Shown: positions 11,001 to 19,662 of the stretch, in pieces
Numbering within the stretch: position 1 is the first letter of the stretch
Layout of the letters: the number at the start of each line of letters is the position of its first letter
From: Geobacter sp. AOG1
GTDB taxonomy: Bacteria > Desulfobacterota > Desulfuromonadia > Geobacterales > Geobacteraceae
Reading direction: 5' to 3'
NCBI RefSeq assembly: GCF_019972315.1
Contig: NZ_BLIZ01000001.1
Coordinates: 2,179,487 to 2,243,486, forward strand
DNA: 64,000 nucleotides
Program-made: the position numbers and the translations under genes
Notes under the pieces: generated by a model
What the model was told of the DNA's origin: nothing
Seen by the model: only the letters and a program-made list of their open reading frames with translations
Databases searched by the model: none

Positions 11001-14000
11001 GGGCAGGTTATAACGTCGCGTGTAGCGGTGCCGCAGCGGAATTCAGCGCCGGCGACACGCGCTGGTGTGTGAGTCGTGCGGGTTCGTTGGCATTCGGAGG
11101 TTCAGGTTCCGGCCACTTCCCAGGCAGCTGGGGGGGGGACAAACCGGGGTTCCAGGGGTACGGGGTAGCCTGTCACGAAAGCAACAGCAGTGACCAGCAA
11201 TGGAACGAACTCACCCCATGGGCTGTCAACCCGCCCGCTCCACCTGTTCCTCCGGTGCTTGGGCAACCTGTCCCACTTTCTTCGACCTCTGTGCGGTGGA
11301 GCTATACTGATACGGCGAATGACTACGACGGATACCATTTGCATGACAGCGGCAATACCCTCAAAGCGAGCAACACAAACGCTAAGAGCACCTACGTGGA
11401 TGAAAGCGGATTGGCCCCAAACACCAGGTACACACGCCATCTCCACGCCTATAACGCCCTGGGGGACAGTTTACCCAGTGGGGATGTCAGCATCTATACC
11501 TGGCCGCAATTCCCGTATGTGACATCCGACATTTACTTGCACAGTAGTACGCCGGATTTCACCTTTACCAATGCTGTCGGCTTCGGGCCAGGCGGTGTGG
11601 ACCATTATCGTTACGTCTGGACGCAGAACCCCTCTTACACGTTCACTGACAACGAAACTATCTGGGACAGCGGCACCCTGACCACTACAGCCACGGCCGA
11701 TGGCCTTTGGTATCTGTATCTCAAGTCGTACAACGCAGACAACGTCAGTGGCAATTATACTCTCTGGAGTGATTTTAAATATTATGACAGTACCGCGCCG
11801 ACGGTGTCTGCTCCAATTCCTGCAGACGGAGGGACCGGCGCGATCACCAATCCTCTGGTCTTCACCATTTCCGATGCGGTATCCGGTATCGACTGGGCTA
11901 CGATAACTGTTCAGATCAGTGGCAGCATGGGGTATGCGAAGAGCTATACAGCTGCCGATACAGCCATCGTCACCAAGACAGGTTCTGATGCAAGCTATGT
12001 TGTAACAGTAAAACCGGATGCTCCCTACGGCAGCGGCGAGGTCATAACCTGGAGTTTCACCGTAAAGGATCATGTCGGACATAAACTTGTTTCGCCGGCC
12101 TGGACCTTTACCGCGTTTGATACCGTCGTGGCCGCACCCACACTGGCGAGTGCTTCATCCACCTATTACAGTTCGATGCGGTGGTTCTTTGTCGACAATT
12201 CCGACAATGAAACCGGGTTCAGATTGCATGATCCGGACCACGTGGTAAAAGTCGATCCCGCAACCACGTCTTCCTACTTCGATGAATATGGGCTTGCAGC
12301 CAATACACAGTACACACGGCATGTGCACGCCTATAACGCCAATGGAGAGAGTGGTCCAAGCCAGTCTCTCAGCAGATACACCCTGGCTCTCCCTCCGGAC
12401 GTTACCTCTGACAAGCCAGCAAACACATGGGGGAATGCACCCATAACCTTTACCAACACTCTTGGCTTTGGCACGGGCAGAGTGGAGTATTACCGCTACC
12501 TTTGGAGCCAGGAAGCTTTCACATCCAATTATGGCAACCAGTCGACATGGGGGAGCGGTCAACTGACCATAACACCCGTCTCCGAAGGAAGCTGGTATCT
12601 GTATGTCTGGTCTTACAACAAGGATGATGTGACATCTGACTTTAACTGGCAAAAAATCTATGGCCCCTATCATTATGACGTCACCCCTCCAACTGGACTG
12701 ACATTTGCGTCTCCGGCGAATGGGGCAGCCGATCTGGCGGTCACTACAGTGCTCAATTCGACCGTTGCCACGGACTCCGTCAGCGGGTCGGTGCAGTATC
12801 TCTTCCAGATAGCCAAAGATATCGGATTCACCACAGGGCTAGAGAGCAGCGACTGGCAGACAGGCACGAGTTACACGCCTCTTCTCGAAACCGGAACAAC
12901 CTATTACTGGCGTGTCAAGGCCAGGGACATGGCGCTCAATGAAACCCCCTACACCGCACCTGCACGCTCGTTCACAACATCGAACGTTCCGGTCTCCAGG
13001 GCCACCTGGACGACCAAGGGGGATTTTGAAAACAATGCCTCGACAACAGGTACGCCAACCACCAGGAGCGAGGTCTTTGTATCAGGTACCAACCAGACAG
13101 ACGATGCCGGCATTACGCTGTCTCTGTCTTCAAATAAATGGAGAAACCCGACCGTTGCCGCCGGATATGATCATGCACTGGCGGTGAAACCGGACGGGTC
13201 TGTCTGGGCCTGGGGATATAACAACTATGGGCAACTGGGGGATGGGACAAGCGGTAATGGCTTATATAAAACGACACCAGTGCAGGTTTCGGGTCTGGGT
13301 ACCGGGGCTGGTGTGATAGCGGTAGCGGCGACATATGACAGTTCATTGGCACTAAAGTCTGATGGGTCTGTACTTGCCTGGGGACATAATAATTCCGGCC
13401 AACTTGGAGATGGCACCAAAGTGGACAAGCCAACTCCAGTGGCAGTAACGGGGTTGGGTGCCGGTTCGGGTGTTATTGCAATAGCGGCAGGGAGATATCA
13501 CTTTCTGGCCTTGAAATCAGATGGCACTGTCTGGGCTTGGGGAGATAATTGGTTAAATCAGCTCGGAGATGGTACAAGCACCCAAAGATCCGTGCCCGTA
13601 AGAGTGTCAGGACTGACGGGGGGGGTTGCCATAGTCGCCGGCGAACTCCATTCCTTTGCAGTAAAGGCCGATGGCTCTGTGTGGGCCTGGGGCTACAACG
13701 GCTACGGTGCGTTGGGTGATGGCTCCTACTCAACTCCATCTTCTCCCGTGCCGGTTTCAACCATGGGCCCGGGGTCAGGTGTTATTGCCCTTGCCGGTGG
13801 GGATTACCATAGCCTGGCAGTAAAGGTTGACGGCTCTGTGTGGGCGTGGGGATACAACTATTACGGCCAGCTTGGTGATGGTTCAGGTAATAGCACTATT
13901 TCTCCTGTCCAGGTAATGGCGCCTGGCTCCGGAGCGAGCGCTGTAGCTGCGGCAAAGAACAGTTCTTTGCTATTAAAAGACGATGGCTCTGTGTGGGCCT

Positions 14001-14572
14001 GGGGGGATAATAGTTCGGGGCAACTGGGGGACACTACGACAACCCGAAGGACAACCCCTGTGCCGGTATCAGGCCTGGGGGCAAATTCGGGTGTAATTGC
14101 GGTGAGTGCAGGAAAGACGATTTTCCAATCCTTAAATGCTGATGGAGCTCTGTCTGCCTGGGGAAGTAACCAGTGGGGTGCGATCGTCGGTGGTTCTTTC
14201 GGTACAAACAGTACTCCCGTACCAAACATATTGATCACCGGCATCCAGCTTCCGTTTGCATACAGTTCCCCGTACCTGCCCCTCGGAACGGTCACCGGGT
14301 TCAAGGTGGATGCCGGCTTCAGAGCCACCTGGGGCGGCGTGTACTGGAATGACAGTACGCTTCTCCCTGATACGTCGATCAAGTACAGAACAAGGGGGGC
14401 AGATACTGAAGCGGGCCTGGTCAGCGCCACATGGTCCGATTATTACCTCACTTCACGTTCCGGCATCACCACGCCGGCTTCACAATGGCTGGAGGTGGAA
14501 GTGACACTGCAAACCGGAAATCCGTATTTCGCGCCGGTGCTTGCCGACTTTGCGGTAACCTATACCCCCTGA
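8006..14572 (+). CDS. Giant secreted multihaem c-type cytochrome with Fn3/Ig-like modules and an RCC1 propeller
   Basis: 2,188 residues. The ATG at 8006 is preceded by GGAG six bases upstream and opens a clear signal peptide (MKKTVGYIVALL... to a VFA cleavage site near residue 24). Residues 37-961 carry nineteen CXXCH motifs plus one CX4CH (CANIACH, residues 471-477) followed by CLGCH, the paired CX4CH...CXXCH arrangement known from Geobacter cytochromes. About 1080-1710 are Fn3/Ig-like modules, then seven RCC1 units (about nt 13140-14240) and a final beta-rich module. Family knowledge says the haem part conducts electrons after export and haem attachment; the adhesive-looking C-terminal half suggests surface or extracellular binding, which is inference. 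An in-frame ATG at 7898 is rejected because it would bury the signal peptide. A bidirectional terminator follows the stop. Confidence 0.9.
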   Translation: MKKTVGYIVALLTALVLMSTAVFAVDFPHNTANGYTCSGCHQSHSTLGTQGYTNLCLTCHNPADGKAGNKSFVPGDASNPFGNATSARPGILYQSSHNWSGSDNVPPAGALPPLNPQMTKPNMAGSISCVRCHNVKNPRSSAFNSAPFLRALNDNDEMCLDCHRLRNSTSHLSGSHPVTVSYSGAAKARPAAFQAVPVNSNPGNPTSALKLISGQVLCSTCHRVHFADSNSATYDSATSARQGNLSPSTGKLLRTDLRGASAAAPNICSDCHGGKASHNNKGQDVQCGDCHSGHVAYDANAVTEQEKLPNVFLIRRYMNFSSSAGAVRNKRVFFQYTGSARNYVDYRGTGVCQGCHAVPQGAGYPIEHTSTDANVCATCHGHQSTIGSFSASCSSCHGYPPPAAAAGYAGVDETTSPHRRHAGGGSNYQYSCNECHKGNSHNTGTFQDVFRDPTGILAGASASYTTSTRTCANIACHGGTAAVWEKGACLGCHSIAQGNRAAVTSQFGGSSHHVQGELTDAKCYQCHWEANSDGTINPAYHGGAAAPGSPVDLVVYGAAARPTTFTAGATAVQYTADGSRGQIEKVTSHCLGCHSDQNNSATPFGDGKTPKQYAWDGTSVAARYAQTGTTTWGKYSSVANAAQKRITKSLSAHGNAAGNQRGWNTTTGVDGAITNTGGTTGVQCYDCHNSHGSSVAGITSRYSSATGKKRGGLLKETVTGVGGYATSYKPQAGGSAADKNVRNPGASICLDCHLNQTATSTPWGYGSTYGATQAILGYWDAPRYKDYSTSGAEQRYPFKKKNPVMGGHFGASAPLSSTPMGSIDGLCTPCHDPHGVSPTLGANQQYAVPLLKGTWLTSPYKEDTAPANNTNFTNRKDIGREGVPYNIDQNTFGASIKDAVTGISQTENQSEGLCLGCHSKENLTDGVTHDWKSKNRIHESVKGWKTANGTVQHNYSCSKCHSPHNSASLPRLMVTNCLDRKHKGQTGNNPTPVLADNGWAGYNVACSGAAAEFSAGDTRWCVSRAGSLAFGGSGSGHFPGSWGGDKPGFQGYGVACHESNSSDQQWNELTPWAVNPPAPPVPPVLGQPVPLSSTSVRWSYTDTANDYDGYHLHDSGNTLKASNTNAKSTYVDESGLAPNTRYTRHLHAYNALGDSLPSGDVSIYTWPQFPYVTSDIYLHSSTPDFTFTNAVGFGPGGVDHYRYVWTQNPSYTFTDNETIWDSGTLTTTATADGLWYLYLKSYNADNVSGNYTLWSDFKYYDSTAPTVSAPIPADGGTGAITNPLVFTISDAVSGIDWATITVQISGSMGYAKSYTAADTAIVTKTGSDASYVVTVKPDAPYGSGEVITWSFTVKDHVGHKLVSPAWTFTAFDTVVAAPTLASASSTYYSSMRWFFVDNSDNETGFRLHDPDHVVKVDPATTSSYFDEYGLAANTQYTRHVHAYNANGESGPSQSLSRYTLALPPDVTSDKPANTWGNAPITFTNTLGFGTGRVEYYRYLWSQEAFTSNYGNQSTWGSGQLTITPVSEGSWYLYVWSYNKDDVTSDFNWQKIYGPYHYDVTPPTGLTFASPANGAADLAVTTVLNSTVATDSVSGSVQYLFQIAKDIGFTTGLESSDWQTGTSYTPLLETGTTYYWRVKARDMALNETPYTAPARSFTTSNVPVSRATWTTKGDFENNASTTGTPTTRSEVFVSGTNQTDDAGITLSLSSNKWRNPTVAAGYDHALAVKPDGSVWAWGYNNYGQLGDGTSGNGLYKTTPVQVSGLGTGAGVIAVAATYDSSLALKSDGSVLAWGHNNSGQLGDGTKVDKPTPVAVTGLGAGSGVIAIAAGRYHFLALKSDGTVWAWGDNWLNQLGDGTSTQRSVPVRVSGLTGGVAIVAGELHSFAVKADGSVWAWGYNGYGALGDGSYSTPSSPVPVSTMGPGSGVIALAGGDYHSLAVKVDGSVWAWGYNYYGQLGDGSGNSTISPVQVMAPGSGASAVAAAKNSSLLLKDDGSVWAWGDNSSGQLGDTTTTRRTTPVPVSGLGANSGVIAVSAGKTIFQSLNADGALSAWGSNQWGAIVGGSFGTNSTPVPNILITGIQLPFAYSSPYLPLGTVTGFKVDAGFRATWGGVYWNDSTLLPDTSIKYRTRGADTEAGLVSATWSDYYLTSRSGITTPASQWLEVEVTLQTGNPYFAPVLADFAVTYTP
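10298..10615 (+). repeat. Near-identical block shared with nt 1-318
   Basis: The counterpart of the block at the window start: five substitutions in 318 bp, the first 144 bp identical. It encodes the stretch around the CTPCH haem site. Flanking sequence downstream is clearly more diverged. Confidence 0.9.
13140..14240 (+). repeat. Seven RCC1-type protein repeats (one propeller)
   Basis: Seven units from HALAVKPDGSVWAWG to a degenerate last unit (FQSLNADGALSAWG). The last unit lacks the usual GQLG ending and may be the blade that closes the ring. Confidence 0.85.
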
Positions 14573-14597
14573 TCGAGAACGGTAAACTTGAGGCCTT

Positions 14598-14641
14598 AAA
14601 ACAGAAAAGGCGACACCAAATGGTGCCGCCTTTTCTGTTTT
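14598..14641. terminator. Bidirectional terminator between cytochrome gene and wrbA
   Basis: A 20-bp stem with one mismatch and an AAAT loop. It has an A-tract on the left and a T-tract on the right (AAAACAGAAAAGGCG / CGCCTTTTCTGTTTT), so it can act for the rightward cytochrome gene and the leftward wrbA gene, which converge here. Confidence 0.85.
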
Positions 14642-14656
14642 CAACTACGGGCTGAT

Positions 14657-15274
14657 TTAGCCGACTAGTTTCTTAGCAATCTCCGCCACGTGCCTTCCCT
14701 GATAACGGGCGATGGCAAGTTCGTTCTCCGAAGGCTGGCGGGAGCCGTCTGCAGCGGCAAGGGTGGAGGCTCCGTAGGGTGTGCCGCCGGTGATCTCGGT
14801 CATGACGGTGAGCCGCGGCTCGGCATAGGGAACCCCCACGATGATCATCCCCTGGTGGAGGAGGGTGGAGTGGAAGCTGGTGATGGTCGTCTCCTGGCCA
14901 CCGTGCTGGGTGCCGGTGCTGGTGAAGACGCTCCCCACCTTGCCGACCAGTGCCCCTTGCACCCAGAGCCCTCCCGTCTGGTCGAGGAAGTTTCGCATCT
15001 GGGCGCACATGTTGCCGAACCGGGTCGGGGTGCCGAAAATAATGGCGTCCGCCTCGGCCATTTGTGCGGGAACCGCCACGGGGATATGGGCGAAGGTTGA
15101 CCGGGCCGCCTTGGCGCCGCTCTTTTCCAGAGCCTCACTGGACATCAGTTCTGGTACCTGGTAGATGCTTACGTCGGCACCGGAGACCTCACGTGCGCCG
15201 GCTGCAATCGCTTCTGCCATCTGATAGATGTGACCGTACATGCTGTAGAATATAACCTGAATCTTTGGTGCCAT
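14657..15274 (-). CDS. wrbA: NAD(P)H:quinone oxidoreductase, WrbA type
   Basis: 205 residues, the normal length for WrbA. The N-terminus holds the flavodoxin-type FMN loop ([15 protein letters not shown]), and the body carries the WrbA hallmarks [31 protein letters not shown] and the [11 protein letters not shown] stretch. WrbA proteins are FMN-dependent two-electron quinone reductases thought to limit redox cycling in the cytoplasm. The ATG at 15274 has AAGGAG just upstream. A promoter-like TTGACG-16-TATCAT lies upstream and the gene ends at a shared terminator, so it is probably monocistronic. It is the only minus-strand gene recognised in the window. Confidence 0.93.
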   Translation of the reverse strand: MAPKIQVIFYSMYGHIYQMAEAIAAGAREVSGADVSIYQVPELMSSEALEKSGAKAARSTFAHIPVAVPAQMAEADAIIFGTPTRFGNMCAQMRNFLDQTGGLWVQGALVGKVGSVFTSTGTQHGGQETTITSFHSTLLHQGMIIVGVPYAEPRLTVMTEITGGTPYGASTLAAADGSRQPSENELAIARYQGRHVAEIAKKLVG

Positions 15275-15329
15275 GGAGTTCTCCTTTGGTGGTGGGGTAC
15301 GACCAACTGGTCACTTGCGTCACTGTTAG

Positions 15330-15357
15330 ATGATACCGCCGCCTTGGGCTGCGTCAA
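15330..15357 (-). promoter_or_regulatory. Putative sigma-70 promoter for wrbA
   Basis: On the minus strand, TTGACG (15357-15352) and TATCAT (15335-15330) are separated by 16 bp. The -10 box lies about 55 bp upstream of the wrbA start. Seen by eye only. Confidence 0.5.
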
Positions 15358-15435
15358 GGTAGGGCAGGGATTACTTTGACATGGTGATTAAGGGTAACCT
15401 CTCAAAATCACGCAATTTGTTGGGGAATATAAGTG

Positions 15436-15464
15436 TTGATTAATGATGCCGGCGGCAGTATACT
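15436..15464 (+). promoter_or_regulatory. Putative sigma-70 promoter of an orphan transcript
   Basis: TTGATT (15436-15441), a 17-bp spacer and TATACT (15459-15464): a good match to the consensus. No convincing coding sequence follows; the next strong signal is the hairpin at 15871-15898. Confidence 0.5.
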
Positions 15465-15470
15465 AAAGGC

Positions 15471-15905
15471 GTAAGAAGATGTTCTTTGACAAGTGCTCTG
15501 GGGTGCAGGTACCCATCGTATGAGCCGCTGTCGATAATCACGGCAAAGGGTGCCGGGTCCGGGCGTGGTGAGCAAGCCCTCTGCGGAGAAGGAAGCCTGA
15601 AGCGCCTTCCCGGTCAATACTGCACACAGGTCAGGAGTTCAAGGATTTGTACGGCATCCTGGAGCATATTGAGTTGAGATTGGCGCTGCAAGGGACAACG
15701 CGGATTGCGTAGTGTGACATCCGCCAGGCGCGTCACAACCGCTTGAAAAAGGGGCAACAGCTGGTAACCCGTTTTATGCGGCCCGCATGGGGCGTATACG
15801 ATGGAGCCGGACAGATTGCCACCGACGGATTGGCATAAAGAGCCCCTGGTCAGCGCCAAGCTATAATGAAAGAGCCCCGGAATTCGTTCCGGGGCTCTCG
15901 TCGTT
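15471..15905 (+). ncRNA. Candidate small RNA of about 0.4 kb, unidentified
   Basis: The spacer 15275-16002 holds no open frame resembling a known protein. From the promoter-like pair at 15436-15464 to the hairpin at 15871-15898 there are about 430 nt that could form one transcript. I looked for marks of tmRNA, RNase P RNA, SRP RNA and common riboswitches and saw none. The alternative is a decayed gene or plain spacer. The call rests only on the bracketing signals. Confidence 0.3.
15871..15898 (+). terminator. Hairpin upstream of lysS
   Basis: A perfect 12-bp stem, AGAGCCCCGGAA / TTCCGGGGCTCT, with loop TTCG. The following sequence contains short T-runs (GTTTT and CTTTTT). It can end transcription from upstream before the lysS promoter. 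Confidence 0.65.
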
Positions 15906-15919
15906 TTCCGCCTTTTTAC

Positions 15920-15949
15920 TTGACTTAACGCCCCTATTTACGCTAATTT
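15920..15949 (+). promoter_or_regulatory. Putative promoter for lysS and the envelope operon
   Basis: TTGACT (15920-15925), an 18-bp spacer and TAATTT (15944-15949), about 50 bp before the lysS ATG and just after a hairpin. Plausible sigma-70 site, not tested. Confidence 0.45.
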
Positions 15950-16002
15950 GCCAGTTTGTTAAACCGGCGGAAAAGCGCCGAGACAAGGGGTAGAAACAGT
16001 CG

Positions 16003-17478
16003 ATGGAAGAGCTCAGTGAACTGCTGTTGCAGCGGAGACGCAAACTGGATGCCATGTGGGAGGCGGGGATCAACCCGTTCCCCAATGATTTTAAACCTGC
16101 ACATACCTCGCGGAACCTGGCTGACGCCTATGGCCATGTGACGGACATAGAGGATAACCCCGCGACTTTCACGGTGGCCGGCCGGATTATCGCCCGTCGT
16201 TCCTTCGGCAAGGCGGCCTTCGTTCAGCTCCAGGATCGCAAGGGGAGAATGCAACTCTACGTGAAGAAGGACTCTGTTGGTGAAGAGGCCTTCGAGCGGT
16301 TCGAGACCTTCGACATCGGCGATATCATCGGCGCCGTAGGGAAGCCGTTTCGCACAAAGACCGGCGAACTCTCCCTCCATGCAAGCGAAATACGCCTCCT
16401 GACCAAGTCCCTCCTTCCCCTGCCGGAGAAGTTCCATGGCCTCACCGACGTGGAGACCCGCTACCGGCAGCGTTACGTTGACCTGATTGTTAACCCTGAG
16501 GTGCGGGAGGTCTTCATCAAGCGCTCCCGCGTCATCAACCTGATCCGCGAGTTCATGACCGGCCGGGATTTTCTCGAAGTCGAGACGCCGATGATGCAGC
16601 AGATTCCCGGCGGCGCCACGGCCCGTCCCTTTGTCACCCATCACAATGCCCTCGACATGGAGCTGTTTCTCCGCATCGCCCCCGAGCTCTACCTGAAACG
16701 GCTGGTGGTGGGGGGCTTCGAGCGGGTGTTCGAGATCAACCGCAACTTCCGCAACGAGGGGATATCCGTCCGTCACAACCCGGAATTCACCATGATGGAG
16801 TTCTACCAGGCCTACGCGACCTTCGAGGACCTGATGGACCTGACCGAGGAACTCCTCTGCCATGTGGCCCAGGAACTTCTCGGTACCCTCGACTTTACGT
16901 ACCAGGGGCTCGACATCAGCTTCAAGCGCCCCTGGAAACGGCTGACGGTCAAGGAGGCGATCCTGGAGTATGGCGACATCGACGCCAAATCCCTGGAGGA
17001 CCGTGACCTGGCCTACGCCTATGCGCGCCAGATCGGCCTCGACCTTCCGCAGGACATCGGCTATGGCAAGCTCATCACCGAGATTTTCGAAGAAGTGGCG
17101 GAGACCAAGCTGATCCAGCCGACCTTCATCACTGCCTATCCGACCGAGGTCTCTCCCCTGTCGCGCAAGAGCGACCAGGACCCGGAAATCGTCGATCGGT
17201 TCGAGTTCTTCTGCGCCGGTCGGGAGATGGCCAATGCCTTCTCCGAGCTGAACGACCCCATCGACCAGAAGGAGCGGTTCCTTGCCCAGGTGGCGGCCAA
17301 GGACAAGGGTGACGAGGAGGCCCACTACATGGACGAGGATTACATCCGGGCTCTCGAATACGGCCTTCCCCCTACGGCGGGGGAGGGGATTGGGATCGAC
17401 CGGCTGGTGATGCTTCTGACCGATTCCCCCTCCATCCGGGACGTCATCCTCTTCCCCCAACTCAAGAAGGAAAAATAA
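16003..17478 (+). CDS. lysS: Lysyl-tRNA synthetase, class II
   Basis: 491 residues, close to bacterial LysS. The N-terminal OB-fold tRNA anticodon-binding domain (about 50-140, with [20 protein letters not shown]) precedes the class II catalytic core. Motif 2 is seen as [11 protein letters not shown] and motif 3 as [14 protein letters not shown] near the C-terminus. It charges tRNA-Lys in the cytoplasm. It stands before lolC, separated by a 78-bp spacer filled with a GGGACC-rich repeat, and probably starts the long rightward operon. The ATG at 16003 is the first in frame after the putative promoter and fits the family N-terminus. Confidence 0.97.
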   Translation: MEELSELLLQRRRKLDAMWEAGINPFPNDFKPAHTSRNLADAYGHVTDIEDNPATFTVAGRIIARRSFGKAAFVQLQDRKGRMQLYVKKDSVGEEAFERFETFDIGDIIGAVGKPFRTKTGELSLHASEIRLLTKSLLPLPEKFHGLTDVETRYRQRYVDLIVNPEVREVFIKRSRVINLIREFMTGRDFLEVETPMMQQIPGGATARPFVTHHNALDMELFLRIAPELYLKRLVVGGFERVFEINRNFRNEGISVRHNPEFTMMEFYQAYATFEDLMDLTEELLCHVAQELLGTLDFTYQGLDISFKRPWKRLTVKEAILEYGDIDAKSLEDRDLAYAYARQIGLDLPQDIGYGKLITEIFEEVAETKLIQPTFITAYPTEVSPLSRKSDQDPEIVDRFEFFCAGREMANAFSELNDPIDQKERFLAQVAAKDKGDEEAHYMDEDYIRALEYGLPPTAGEGIGIDRLVMLLTDSPSIRDVILFPQLKKEK

Positions 17479-17480
17479 TT

Positions 17481-17555
17481 CAGGGACCAGTAAACGGGGA
17501 CCGGGGACCTGTAACCAACCCCGATCTCCGATCCCCGGTCCCGGATCCCGGTTTC
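17481..17555 (+). repeat. GGGACC-rich repeat between lysS and lolC
   Basis: The spacer consists of copies and inverted copies of a GGGACC-type unit (CAGGGACCAG, GGGGACCGGGGACCTG, then CCCCGGTCCCGGATCCCGG), so it can fold back. A similar unit (CCCGGGACCAGGGACCTG) occurs at the 3' end of lpxD. It looks like a small dispersed intergenic repeat. Confidence 0.55.
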
Positions 17556-17556
17556 T

Positions 17557-18831
17557 ATGCCCTACGAACTTTTTATCGGCCTGCGCTACCTGAAGGCCAA
17601 GCGCAAGTCGGCATTCATATCGATCATTACCGTCATCTCGACGGCCGGCGTGGCACTCGGAGTGATGGCTTTGATCATCGTCCTGGCGGTCATGACCGGT
17701 TTCGAGGAAGACCTGAAAGAGAAGATCCTCGGGACCAACGCCCATATCGTGGTGCTGAAGACCGGCGGCGGCATCGACGAGTACCCCCCCGTCATGGAGC
17801 GCCTCAAGAAGTTCCCCGGCGTGGTGGCGGCGACCCCCTTCATCTATAATCAGGTCATGCTCTCCACCGGCAAGAACGTCTCCGGAGTGGTGCTGCGCGG
17901 CATCGATACCCATACCGACGCGCAGGTGACGAATCTCCATAAGACGGTGGTGGAGGGGAAACTGTCCAATCTGGACAGCCCCGTTCCCTCCCCCTACGCC
18001 AAAAGCGAGCCGCCCTTACCGGGGGTGGTCATCGGCAAAGAGCTGGCGAGGAACCTCAACCTCTACCTGGGAGACAAGGTCAACGTTATTTCTCCCCTCG
18101 GCAATATTACCCCCCTCGGCATGGTCCCGAAGCTGAAGCCGTTCCGGGTGGTGGGAATATTCAACACCGGCATGTACGAATACGACACCACCCTGGCCTA
18201 TGTCTCTCTGTCCGAGGCCCAGAACTTCCTCGGCCTGGGGAGTGCGGTGACCGGCATCCAGCTCAAGGTTGCCGATGTCTACAAGACCGGTGAACTGGCC
18301 CGCACCATCAACCGGGAACTCGGGTTTCCCTTCTATGCGCGGGACTGGATGCAGATGAACAAGAACATCCTGTTTGCTCTCAAGACCGAAAAGATGGTCA
18401 TGTTCATCATCCTGACTCTCATCGTCCTGGTGGCGGCCTTCGGCATCGCCTCCACCCTGTTCATGATCGTGATGGAGAAGACCAGGGATATCGCGATCCT
18501 CAAGTCCATGGGGGCGACCGGTCGGAGCATCATGCGGATATTCGTCTTCGAGGGGTTGGTGATCGGAGTTTTCGGCACGGCCATTGGTGTGCTCGGAGGG
18601 CTCGTGGTGGCCCTCAACCTGCAGCCGATTGTCGATGTCATCCAAAGGCTGACGGGCTTCGAACTGTTCAGCAAGGACGTCTACTATCTGGACCACTTTC
18701 CGTCCCAGGTGGTGCCGTCCGATGTGCTCCTCATATCGGTGACGGCGGTAGCGATATCGTTCGTGGCGACCCTTTATCCGTCGTGGCAGGCGGCACGGAT
18801 GGCACCGGCAGAGGCGCTCCGCTATGAATAA
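17557..18831 (+). CDS. lolC: Lipoprotein-releasing ABC transporter permease, LolC/LolE type
   Basis: 424 residues. The layout matches LolC/E: an N-terminal transmembrane segment (about 22-48), a large periplasmic domain (about 50-270) and three C-terminal membrane segments in the FtsX-like domain (about 280-420). The start MPYELFIGLRYLKAKRK is typical of the family. With LolD it extracts outer-membrane lipoproteins from the inner membrane. Only one permease gene is present, so it probably forms a homodimer (LolF-like use of one permease) unless a second lies elsewhere. The position just before lolD, although separated by a palindromic repeat, supports the call. Confidence 0.93.
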   Translation: MPYELFIGLRYLKAKRKSAFISIITVISTAGVALGVMALIIVLAVMTGFEEDLKEKILGTNAHIVVLKTGGGIDEYPPVMERLKKFPGVVAATPFIYNQVMLSTGKNVSGVVLRGIDTHTDAQVTNLHKTVVEGKLSNLDSPVPSPYAKSEPPLPGVVIGKELARNLNLYLGDKVNVISPLGNITPLGMVPKLKPFRVVGIFNTGMYEYDTTLAYVSLSEAQNFLGLGSAVTGIQLKVADVYKTGELARTINRELGFPFYARDWMQMNKNILFALKTEKMVMFIILTLIVLVAAFGIASTLFMIVMEKTRDIAILKSMGATGRSIMRIFVFEGLVIGVFGTAIGVLGGLVVALNLQPIVDVIQRLTGFELFSKDVYYLDHFPSQVVPSDVLLISVTAVAISFVATLYPSWQAARMAPAEALRYE

Positions 18832-18952
18832 CGAATCCGGCAAAAGTCCATCTGCGGCGTTGCACCGCACCTTCCTTCACTGCGACGTAGCGCTGCTACG
18901 CCTCGTTCGGATGGCACGTCGCGCCTTGCATCTGAAGCTTTTTCCGAATTCG
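18832..18952 (+). repeat. Imperfect palindromic repeat between lolC and lolD
   Basis: The two ends are imperfect reverse complements (CGAATCCGGCAAAAGTCC at the left, AAGCTTTTTCCGAATTCG at the right), and the middle contains a small hairpin, CGTAGC-GCT-GCTACG. This looks like a REP/BIME-type intergenic element of about 120 bp. It splits lolC from lolD and may affect mRNA stability. Confidence 0.5.
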
Positions 18953-18980
18953 TTGCGTTGTGCCGTGACGGGGTGCTCCC

Positions 18981-19652
18981 ATGCCTAGTCTTGTGCAGGT
19001 GAAGGGGTTGTACAAGTCCTTCGGGAGCGGCGTAACGGCTGTGGAGGTGCTGAAGGGGATCGATCTGGAGGTAGCGGCGGGAGAGACCATTGCCCTGGTC
19101 GGGGCCTCCGGGGCGGGGAAGAGCACCCTGCTCCAGGTCCTGGGAACCCTTGACCACCCCACGTCGGGAGAGGTCCTGTTCAACGGTGAGAACGTCTTCA
19201 ACCGGGGGGAGAGCTCCCTGGCCTCTTTCCGCAATCGTTCCCTCGGGTTCGTGTTCCAGTTTCACCACTTGCTGCGTGAGTTCACCGCCCTGGAGAACGT
19301 GATGATGCCGCTTCTCATGGGGAGGATGAAGCGGGAGGAAGCAGCAGGGATTGCAACGAAGCTGCTTACCGATGTGGGACTCGCCCATCGCCTGACCCAC
19401 AAGCCGGGGGAACTGTCCGGTGGCGAACAGCAACGGGTGGCCATTGCTCGCGCCCTGGTGCTCGCACCGCCCCTTCTTCTGGCGGACGAACCGACCGGTA
19501 ATCTGGACATGAAGACCAGCGAGGGGGTCCACGAACTGCTCATGGAACTCCACGCCCGCACGGGGATCACCCTTATCATCGTGACCCATAATGAAAACCT
19601 GGCTGCCCGGATGGGAAAGACCATCCGTATGGTAGACGGACGAATAGAGTAG
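18981..19652 (+). CDS. lolD: Lipoprotein-releasing ABC transporter ATPase LolD
   Basis: 223 residues, standard LolD size. The Walker A motif GASGAGKST sits at 41-49, the ABC signature [15 protein letters not shown] at about 137-151 and Walker [13 protein letters not shown] directly after. The family marker of the MacB/LolD group, QFHHLL...LTALENV-like (here [18 protein letters not shown]), is present. It powers the LolC-type permease encoded upstream. The ATG at 18981 lies 10 bp before bamA's Shine-Dalgarno-coupled partner is reached at the other end, so lolD and bamA are close neighbours in one operon. Confidence 0.95.
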   Translation: MPSLVQVKGLYKSFGSGVTAVEVLKGIDLEVAAGETIALVGASGAGKSTLLQVLGTLDHPTSGEVLFNGENVFNRGESSLASFRNRSLGFVFQFHHLLREFTALENVMMPLLMGRMKREEAAGIATKLLTDVGLAHRLTHKPGELSGGEQQRVAIARALVLAPPLLLADEPTGNLDMKTSEGVHELLMELHARTGITLIIVTHNENLAARMGKTIRMVDGRIE

Positions 19653-19662
19653 GGGAGGCCGA

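Noticed and set aside
15471-15905. Known structural RNA (tmRNA, RNase P RNA, SRP RNA, c-di-GMP riboswitch)
   Set aside because: The hallmark sequences of these RNAs were not found in the spacer, so only an unidentified candidate is reported.
15943-17940. 665-residue open frame on the minus strand across lysS and lolC
   Set aside because: Antisense to two certain genes, crosses their boundary, and is compositionally biased without motifs.
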